From positions 8,630,522-8,694,521 of the forward strand of contig JANVCC010000130.1 of NCBI GenBank assembly GCA_025345505.1: a stretch of DNA of 64,000 nt, read 5' to 3'. Numbering within the stretch: position 1 is the first letter of the stretch; the number at the start of each line of letters is the position of its first letter. This DNA is from Todiramphus chloris collaris. Lineage: Eukaryota; Chordata; Aves; Coraciiformes; Alcedinidae. Of this stretch, positions 51,601 through 61,600 are shown piece after piece. The position numbers were made by a program, and so were the translations under genes. A model generated the notes under the pieces. The model was given only the letters and a program-made list of their open reading frames with translations. It did no database searches and was not told where the DNA came from.

Positions 51601-54600
51601 ACTCCAAGCAGTTTGTGCAGATCTAAGTGGTGATGGCAGGGATGTCAGGTTAATCAGCAAAGTCAGGTTCCAGAGGAGTAAAATGACCAGCAGACCGCCA
51701 GCATATCTTGCTGTCTTACAGCAGCTGAATATTTTTGATGAGTCTGGGGATTAGAGGTGATAAACATCACAAAGGGCAGCCTTAGAGGACATGCCCTGTT
51801 TCACTGGGCACCCACAGCTAGATTCTCTTCTACTTGCATGGTGATACAAATCTCAGAAAGTTCAGGGCTAATTACTTGCTTCACTGATAGCTCTCATTTA
51901 TATGTAGCCTTCCCTCCCAGAGGGAGTCTAAAGTAGATGACAGGCAAAGACACTGCCATGGTGTAGCTCAACTCAGAAGTGTGAGAGGCAGCACGTGGAC
52001 ACTCTGCACAACATGATGTGGGGGAGGTTTTGGCAGAAATTACCCAAACAAGCATTTGAAAGTTGCATTTGTCAAGGAATTCTGGATTTCCAGGCAAAGA
52101 TACCACTTTAAAGCTCTTACCTGCTCCACACACAGCAAGCTAGAGGGAGTCCACAGATCCACTGAATATTTCATTGCAGTCAGCAGGGAGGGAGCTGTGC
52201 TCTCGCATTTGTGTGTAGAGAGGCTCGGGGAGGGTTGAAAGAGAGAAATGTCCTCTCTCCTGAGTTAAGTTTTTTTTTCATAATTACTTCTGGTTTTATA
52301 TTTCTGTATTTCTCGGAAAGCTTTGGGAATAATCTCTCCAGAAACTTAAATACGGTGTTTAGCCCTTGCTGTACAGTTACTTCTCTTGACAGAGCTGGGC
52401 TCACTGTTCTTCAGCTTCTGATTACAGGATATGTATTTTTCATTTTTAATTCCTTGGTGTGTCATTACTCAAATTACCTTCTTCCTTGCCAGCGGTGGAG
52501 GTTAGGTCCCACCACAAAGTAATTACCAGCACTGGAGATGTATACGCCTCTCCCTTCTTCCAGTCACCCAGCTTCTGCCCAGCGCCTGTGTGCTGCATGT
52601 GTGTGTGTGTGGTCTTAATAGCAAGGACAGAGACGCATGGAGGCTGTAAGCCCACTCTTATTTTTGTTACCTGGTTGCCGCTGAGCTCTGTTGACATCTC
52701 ACCAGCTTGATATGCTCAGATGTGTAAGTGTCTTGTGTCAGCCTTGCAGGCTGCTGGTGGCACAGACATAGCTCCATGGATGCCTCCTGTGGTGCTGATG
52801 CAACGTGCACTTAATTCAAAGCTCGGTTGCTGTTTATCAGCCGTACAGTGCTCGCTCTTCCTCTCTGTTTTCATTCTCTGTATGCTGCAAATGCTCTGTC
52901 TGAAGGCCAGGAGAAAGCTGTGAAGAAAGATAAGAAAAATCGGTACTCTTCTCTGTATATTTGACCTCAGAGTCCAGTTGCTTGATTCAGTGGACATGCT
53001 TCTCACAGCTGCTGAAGAGCTGTGGCAGAGGACTGTGCTGTGTGCTGTTGGGATGAGTACAGCTGGTGTAGGGTACTCTCCTGCAAGAGAAAAGAACTTA
53101 CCTGCCTGAACTCTAGCACTAGAATGCAGTGGGAATTTTTTAAGGCAGAATTGCACTTGCCAAAAATGCATTTGTTTTTTTTTTTTTTTGAGTGGCTTTG
53201 TTAGTTGCCTTGTGGAATTGTTTTAAAGGTTGAGTCCTTCCAAGTTCTTGATCCTCTAACATACTTTAGTTCTGGGTGAATGACTCCCTTCTCAGCAAGC
53301 CAAACAGTGGCTGCTTCATTAATGGAAATGGGGAGCTGCTGAATTACTGTGCCAACCTTCTTCCAGTTCTTGACAGTGCAAAGCAAACCTTTCAGTTTTG
53401 TCTAGTGAAAAGCTGTGTGACTTTCTTCTGATTAGTGATCTTGCAGTAAGTGGGGCTCGAGGTCAATTCTGCCAACATGTGATGCATGTTTCATTGCTGC
53501 CAGTGAAAGTATGTGTCCTGTGCTGTGACTTCCAGAACCTCTGGGGAGGAAATTAGAATGATCACCACAGCACTGGGGCTCCTATGAAATCATGAAAGCC
53601 TTTATCCTCTTTTATATTCACTGAATGAATCCTTGGGGGGGAAGTTTTGAAGTTGAGCATGTGAAAAATCCTTTGTTCCTAAGCTTATAATATCATCACT
53701 CTGGCTATTTGGTGACTAGAAGCAGTAGAAGGAGCAGAAGTCTGGCTAAATGCTATCTGTACAAGGAGGAATAAAACAGAGTCAGCAGGCAGTAGCGTGT
53801 GTAGGACATGGCTCCCTGGCTGCTTTACCCGATGTCTTGTTTAGCCTTGTTCTGCTGTTCCTTAACAGCTTTCAGCAATGTACGGTGTTCAGTGCTCTGT
53901 GTCTTTCCTCTCTGCTCCGCTCGGTATCCGGGGGCTGGGATTAGGTTACAGCCCCAAAATGGCCTGGTTGTTTGCATTGACCGAGAGCTCAATAGTAGGG
54001 GCAGAGCTTTGCTGATAGACTGAAATGCCTTCTGTGTTTGTTTCCCTTCTCTGGAGGGAGGATGACATTATTTTCATTTGTAGTCTTTCTGTCTCTGACC
54101 TCAACGTGTGGTGTCCAATTTCCTTCCCTGGCAGGTGACCTGGAAAATGAAGAATGGTGTCTGGGTGCAGAGCTGACTCCAGCAGCAGTAAAGACGGAGC
54201 CAGCGTTGTGCGAGACGTCAGGCCTCGCTCCCTCTGTCAGTCTCACTGTCACGGCCACGGCGCTGGAGGGGGAACAACCTGAGCTGCAGACGGATGCCCT
54301 GGTACTTGCAGAGTTTTTTGGTTTTCTCTCTGCACAATTAGCTGCGGATTTGGGAGCTCCCAACACAAGAAGGATGTGGACCTTTTGTAGTGGGTCCAGA
54401 GGTGGGCCATGAAGATGATCAGAGGGCTGGAACACCTCTCCTATGAGGACAGGCTGAGACAGTTGGGGTTGTTCAGCCTGCAGAAGAGAAGGCTTTGAGA
54501 AGACCTTTATAGTGAGCTTTCAGTGTCTGAAGGGAGCCTACAATAAAGCTAAGGAAGGACATTTTACTAGGGCTTGTAGTGATAGGATGAGGTGGAATGG

Positions 54601-57600
54601 CTTCAAAACGAAAGAGGATAGATTTAGAGTAGAAATTAGGGTGATGAGACTCTGGGACAGGTTGCCTCAGGGAAGCTGTGGATGCGACATCACTGGATGT
54701 CATCAAGACCAAGTTGGATGGGGCTTTGAGCAACCTGGTCTAGTGGGAGGTGTCCATGCCCATGGCAGGAGGGTTAAAACTAGATCATTTTTAAGGTCCA
54801 TTCCAAACCAAACCGTTCTGTGATTCTCCCAAGACTCTGCATACCACTGTAGCCTTCTTTGTTCCAAAGATTGTCAATTCGAGTTGCACACTGCAGTCCA
54901 TTTTTGATTGTTTTTAATGTTTGCTGGTGTCCCTCTACTGCTGTAACAGTTTATGTTTTGAAATACTTACCTGCATCTTCAGGTCTTAACAGTTGGATGC
55001 GGAACTTTTTCTTCTATGCTAGCCCCAATGCCTGGGACTTATGCTTCTTAAAAAATATTTCAACAGTTCCTAATGAACCAGTCCCACCTGAACTGGCTAT
55101 AAAGCCTGTGACAAGCTAAGTGTCTTTTGTAATAACTTGCTTTAATTGCTACTGTGTCTTCCCCTAATCAGAACAAGACTCCGTGTTTGCAACAACTGTA
55201 GAGTTTCCCTGTTTGCCTGCTAAATCACTTCTGTTAGATGTGTGAAGCTTTGATATTTTGAGCTGCTACTGCTTCCAGACCAACCTGCTTTGTAAGGAGC
55301 ATTTGTGATGCCTTTCTGACCACAGCTGGAGCAAACAGTGGGCATTCTTGAGGGTTTAAGTTTAGCTGTGGTTGTGTTAAGGAGAATAAACTGCAGCAGC
55401 TGATGGCTCACCAGAGTCCCCTGTTAAGTGGAGGAAGAAGCACAACTGTTCTCAGTCCCCAGGGTGTGATGTCAATTCAGGCCGGGTGGAGTTATTATAT
55501 GCTGAAAATAAATGTTTCCACTTGGATGTGGACCAGAAATATGCACAGCAGGAATTATTTAATGAGAAACTGCAAAGACTAAATGCAAGTTTCCCATAAT
55601 CTTATTCTAGTGTGAGTGTGCTGTCCTTCTGTGAGTACACAGTCCTTCTGTAGCCTGGGATGCCATGATTTGCAGAGTATATTGGGACTAGCTGGTGGCA
55701 CGTTACCATTGCACAGATTAGTTACACAGGTTATTGAGACAGATTTTGGCTGCAGTGAGCACGCTGATGTGCCAGACTGGCATCCTCAAGCCTAGGACTG
55801 TAGTGCACAGGGAGACTCTGGGCAACATCTCGTCAGACTGGTGCCCCAGCCCTCTCAACAGGGCAGCCCAGTTGTCTTACAGAGTTCATCCAGCTGTGAC
55901 TGTCTTTTTTCTGCTCATTCACACCATGAAATGAATTTGGGCCCAGTAATTTGATGCTCAGTGACTGGCACCTTGCTCTCGCTCCCAGGTGATATTTGTC
56001 TTGAACAGGCTTTCCTGCACTGCCAGGAGTGTTTCTGTCTCTGCTCAAACAGACTGTGCAGTCCAGTAAAACCTAGTGGCAGCTCTGTTGCTAAGAGAAG
56101 TAATTTGAGTGGGTTGCATGCTAGCTTTCAGTCTGAAATGTCATCTCTGAGGCGTAATCTTTTATTTAGCTAAATATAGTAGTAAGAAAAGCCACAGTGG
56201 GAGTATTCAGGGCAGTATTCTCTGTAGCCTGGTTTAGCAAACTGTGTGAAGCAGTTAAAGCTTTGCCTGTAGCAGAGCAGGAGGAGAGGGAACTTAGCCA
56301 TTTATGGAGAAGTTATCCTTGTATCCTTTTATTAAGATTTTTAAGATGTGTGCTTTGGGTTTTCATGCTGTTAATTTCTCTTTTCTAGATGAAACCACTG
56401 AGCCATAAAATTCTTCCAGAGATTAAATTGGAGCCCCATGAAGTGGATCAGTTCCTCAACCTGTCTTCTAAGGAAGGTCTGTTAATTACCAACCCAATAT
56501 GCAGGGGGAGATGACCAGAATGTACAGTTGAATGTACTTTACCCTGATTAAATATTTGGCTTCCTGTTCGCCATGTTAATCTTTAGGCTGAAGCTGTTGC
56601 CTTCTAGGGATTCAACTCAAGCTGCTGAAAAGCCAGCCCCTCTCTGACCTATTTATCTGGGTTTTTTTCTTTTCTTTTTTTTTCTTTCTTTTTTTTTTCC
56701 CTCTTTTTTTTTCCCCTCTTCCCCTGTCTCATTACAAAGAAAATGATCCCCTTTTTGTCTGTAGTGTATTAATAATTGTACAATTGTTGGAGGGAGCTTG
56801 AATCCTTAAAGTATAGGATTATTTAGGCTAGAAGAGAAATCTATTTGAAGGCACTTAACTAAGTCATAGAAAACATGAAAAGCACAAGTGAAAACTTTAC
56901 TGGTTTAACCCCTGATACAAAAGCAGGGGTGTGAGTTCATATGAAATTAAAAGTCGGGTGCATTTTGTTTTTAGCATATGAATTTTAGTCGAATTTTTGA
57001 GAACGACCAGGATCCCTTTGCACTAATCTATAAAAGAGAAAGGAGGAGCAATGAGCCTTGCCCTGAAGGTTTAACATAGTTTTGTGGCACATAATCTGTT
57101 AGCCCAAGAAGAGTTTGGAAGAGCCAAAGTTTTGGTGTGAAATTTGAACAGACAACTACATCTCAGTTAGAAACACTTGATATTCTGTTAGTGAATTCAT
57201 TTATGTAGCTAAGTAGAACTGCTTTAGGGACAGCAGTAAGTGCTGTAACAGGTGGAAAAAGGGAGACTACATCTCAACCCAGGGCAAAAGATTTGATTGC
57301 TCAATTTGTGGGATTGAGGACCTTGCTGTTTTTCAAGTGGGTATCTTCTTCTGACAGCTACTAGAGTTAAGATGTTAGGCAAAAAAAAGCTCATGTATAG
57401 TAGCTTTTTTTTTCATTACTATTTTTCTTCCTTCCTTCCCCACCACCCATTTGATCTTTTCAACTCAAATTTGCAAAGTATATCAGAAGCGGAAGGTAGA
57501 ATTCAGTCCTGTATCTTCCTACTCCCAGTTTTCATTGCTGTAAATTTATCTCTCAGAAAAAATGACTTAGTTATGGCTGTTTTGAACATCCGATAAATTT

Positions 57601-58596
57601 TCCATGTAATATGAGTAGGTGAGATGTTGCCCTGTTTCTCTTGGTCCAGACCCATTTTATCAGCATGCTTTGCTTGCCAATTCTAGCACAGGTTCTTTTG
57701 GCTACAAGTGCAGCAGAAGTTCACTTACGGCCCTGGGTAGCACAGTGTGAGGGAGGTTCCTGTGGTGGTTGCTTCTGCTGCTCCTGGTCCATCGGTAAAT
57801 TAAAGCCTTTGCCATCACTGGGTTGTCACTTTCTCCCAGTTGTGCTGTAGTGGGTATGTAGTAGGGATGGGGAAAAGCAGCTCAGCCAGACCCACTACAT
57901 GTGCCAAACCAGGAATACAGATAATTACTCTCCTCCCTGTTCATATAATACCTTGGATGCGGTCCCTTCTCTTGAAAAATACTGGCCATTTGTTTAATCC
58001 ACAGCAAAGTTAGGAAGAGAATAGCCTCTGGAGAGAAAACGTGCTGGCTCAGAGCCCCTCTTTTCATGTGGTTTCCCAGGGACAGGGGACTTGTGCTGGC
58101 AGGTTGTTCTTGAACCTTGATGTATTTGGAGAAGATGCTGAAGTGTAGATAGAAATGACTGGAGTGTATGTGCAGAGCCCTGTTTTGTCTGGCGAACCTA
58201 AAGGTAGCTGCTGTGTTTCATTCCCCCTTTGGACACCTGCGTGCTCTGAAAATCTTGCAGGTTGCCACTTTTGCTCGATCCATTTTTAGCATTTTCCTAG
58301 TCTTGGAAACTGGCTGATGGTGGTGGCTTTGGTGGAAATTTAAATTAGCACCTCAAAATCTTGTGCTATATGTCTCTCTTGCTGTTTAGCAGTGGATCCC
58401 CTGCATTTGCCTCCAACCCCTCCCAGCAGCCATGGCAGTGACTCTGAAGGAGGCCAAAGCCCAGCTAGATCGCTCCCTCCTTCAAGCCCAATCCAGCTAC
58501 AAGCCACAGCTAAAGTGACATCACGCACAGCTTCAGCACTCTCCAATTCCCCTCTCCTGACTGCACCACATGTAAGTTGATCTGGCTTTTTCTAGC

Positions 58597-58647
<51 letters not shown>

Positions 58648-61600
58648 CATTCATCCTTCTTTTCTCTTTTTTCTCTTTTCTCTCTTTTCTCTTTTTTCTC
58701 TTTCTCTTTTTTCTCTTTTCTCTTTTCTCTTTTCTCTTTTTCCCTTCTCCCTTCTCCCTTCTCTTTTTCTCTTCTCTTCCTACTTTTCTTTCTTTCTTTC
58801 TTTCTTTCTTTGACTGGTTTTGCCATGGATTTACTAACTTTCTGTTGTCCTTAGATGAATCCATCTCTGGTCAAAACTGCAGATCCAGTAATTTTTGCTT
58901 ACTGGTCTGTTCTGTTCCCACAGAGAACAGTGTGTGCCTCTTCTCCAAGTCAAGGCAGGGTTCAACAGTATCATTATGTTTCTCCCACCATGGACTGTGT
59001 TTTGCATTAGGGCCCAGCCCTGCTGGGTTAACCTGTCCCTGGATAGATCTGCATCTGTCCTCTTGTTGAAAGCAAGTGGTGATCTTCAGGGAGGGGTTTT
59101 CAGTAGTACTGCTCATTTGTCTCTTTGGCTGTTTGAGCCAAGAGAAGTTTCACTGTTGGCCTCAGTGTGCACAGAGCTGGGCTGAGAATGACTGTTTTGA
59201 GGAAATTCTGTTCCAAAGCTTCAGTCTCCAAATGGAAGATGTCTTAAAGGTCTTCCCCTTCCATGCATTCCCAACTGCAGTAGACTGCTGTTCTAGCAGG
59301 CCTTTCCTGAAGGCTCTCTGAAGAGAGACAGCCACTGCCTCTCTACCCCAACACCCTTTTTTCTCTAGGGCTGTGTGCACTTACTGTTCTATTACTTCTT
59401 TTCTATGACACTTGTAGAAATTACAGGGGACTGGCCCGCTCATCCTGACAGAGGAGGAGAAGAGAACGCTGATAGCAGAGGGGTACCCAATCCCTACCAA
59501 ACTGCCCCTGACAAAAGCAGAGGAGAAAGTGCTGAAGAAAATCCGCAGGAAAATAAAGAACAAGGTAAATGTTAGTTAGCTTTGCTGGGTAATTCCTCCT
59601 CCTCCTTCATGTTAAAAAATGCTATGACAGTTCTGCAGTTCTGGCCCGTGGTACTGTTGAATGCTGTAAGATGTCTCTTAATAAAGTGGTTTTCTTTGTT
59701 CCTAAACACATCCATCAAATTATCTGTCATTGTGACAGTGTGCCTCTGTCTATGTATTTACCTGAAGACATGAACAAAAGAGCATTTAGCAAGCAGGGTA
59801 TCAAGTTGCTGTTGCTTGGCTCCATTTCAAAAACAGTACAATCCTACCCTTATGGCAGGCAAAGGCCTCTATATTCTCTTCGTGGTGACGAAGGTGTTCT
59901 TCTCCACTGTTTCATGTTTTCAAATCTGACTATGTATTTCCGTGCCCTAGTCTTTTGATCACTGACTTCCATCACCTTTAAATGAACGGCTGATACCAAG
60001 ACTGTGACATGCCTGACAAGTCTTTTCTTCCTTCCACTGTGGGGAAGAGCCTAGTGATAGGGAGAAAAGCAATTTTTTTCAGACCTGGCCAGCAGATTTG
60101 TTCTAGAGGATATTAGCACATATTTGAAGGTTAATGCATTCCCTTATTGGTCTTGCAAACAGAGGTGTAGATTTGCCCACACTGAATTGGAATTTGGTCT
60201 TGAAATAGATTTTTCAAAATTTTTGGAAGTGACCTTCTGAATTTTATGCACCACTTACGTATAATCTGAGTCATTTACATTGGAGGGGATCTCAGTAGGT
60301 CCTTTGGTCCAACGCCATGCTTTGAAAGCAGAGTTGGTTTAGAGCAAGTTGCTGAGGGACTTGTCTGGTCACATTTTACTGTCTCAAAGGATGATTAGTC
60401 CCCAGCATCTCTGGGCAACCTGTTCCCATATTAGGCAATCCTTGTGGTAAAACCAAATAAATAGAATTCTTAATGGATAATTGGAATTTCCCTTGTTATA
60501 ACTTGTATTTGATGCTTCATGCCATTTTGCTGTACACCTCTTGAGAAGACTCTGACATCACTTTTGCTACACAAGATAGTTGAAGACAGCAATAGGATTC
60601 CCTCCTTAGCCTTCTCTTCTTAAATCTGAACAAACCCAGCTTTCTCTGCCTTTCCTGATACATCATGTGCTCCAGCATGCTTATTATAGCAGCAGCTCTC
60701 CTCCGGACTTGCCTTTGTACATACAAAGTATTTATTTTGGAGCCACAGACTGTACACTGTACTCAACTGTGGTCTTGCAGGCACTGATTAGACAGGAAGA
60801 ATGACTTCTCTTGACGTGTGAGCTACAATCTTGTTGCCGTAAGCCTGGATCTGGTTGATTGCCTTTACTACAAGGATGTGTATCTGACTTATATTTGACT
60901 TGTAGTTCATCAGGGCGTGCAAGTCTTTTTCTACAAAGCTACTTTCTAGCGTATGCATGGGCTTTTCCTCTCCCATATGCCAGGCATTGTCCTGGGATCA
61001 TTGTCTTAGGATATTCTCTCCAGATGAATCTGATATACTTTTTAAGGTTAGTTTTGTAAGAGCGGGGAATGATCTTTTTTCTACTACTGAGAGGGGCAGT
61101 CTTGCTTCAGGATGTGGAAACAGACCAAGTCAGTGCCTTGCTTACCAGGAAAAGAAATGAGAACAACGCAGAGGCTTGGTTCTAATAATGTCAGGGCCTT
61201 TTACCAGTTTATTAATTCATCTCTGATGCTTTTTTTTTCTTCTATGTAAATATTTGGTGTTTTTCTTGCTTTTTCCTTAGATCTCTGCCCAGGAAAGTAG
61301 AAGAAAAAAGAAAGAATACATGGACAGTCTGGAAAAAAAGTAAGCCAGCCTCCTTCCTGTTTCAAGCAGGCCAATAGTGCTAGTTGCTGGACTGGGAAGA
61401 GATCCAGCTGTTGATGCTGGGACTGTTCTGTGCACAGAGTGCCAGCTGCCATCTCGTGGTTATGACTGAGAAAAGGCCTTTCTTCTGGCTTCTGCTTATA
61501 CTTGTGCTGGGGTGCTGCATTCATAACTGTGTCTACCTGCAACAAGTTGCCAACGTACCAACAAAGACTTTAAATCTTAAATAAGGCGAGACAAATCTGC

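Larger units (their letters stand above)
39690..54134 (+). other. CREB3L2: CREB3L2 intron 2 (14.4 kb)
   Basis: Donor gtagta after exon 2 and acceptor ccttccctggcag before exon 3. It contains CR1 copies at about 40.1, 45.3 and 48.4 kb, an antisense solo LTR at 45866-46335, a (GAG)n repeat at 41626-41660 and a TA-rich microsatellite at 44600-44730. Runs of A and T lie at 40628-40643, 49474-49495 and 53175-53189. The stretches between (40436-44600, 46336-48380, 48692-53990) show no exon, RNA gene or other element I can name. Confidence 0.9.
56477..58392 (+). other. CREB3L2: CREB3L2 intron 4 (1.9 kb)
   Basis: Donor gtctgt, acceptor the tandem tagcag. It contains a polypyrimidine tract at 56661-56735 and an LTR-like end at 57865-57899. 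Otherwise nothing was recognised. Confidence 0.9.
58572..59417 (+). other. CREB3L2: CREB3L2 intron 5 (846 bp)
   Basis: Donor gtaagt, acceptor acacttgtag. A tetranucleotide repeat and a polypyrimidine tract fill most of its first 240 bases. The rest is unremarkable. Confidence 0.9.

Noticed and set aside
53201..53386. 61-codon minus-strand frame with a protein-like look ([14 protein letters not shown])
   Set aside because: I could not match it to any family and it has no supporting structure. Probably chance, though a protein search would be decisive.
56389..56391. ATG at the start of exon 4 as a possible translation start
   Set aside because: It immediately follows the acceptor AG and joins in frame to exon 3. 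The preceding exons are conserved coding sequence.
58635..58864. Lys/Glu-rich minus-strand frames
   Set aside because: These are translations of the polypurine strand of a simple repeat.
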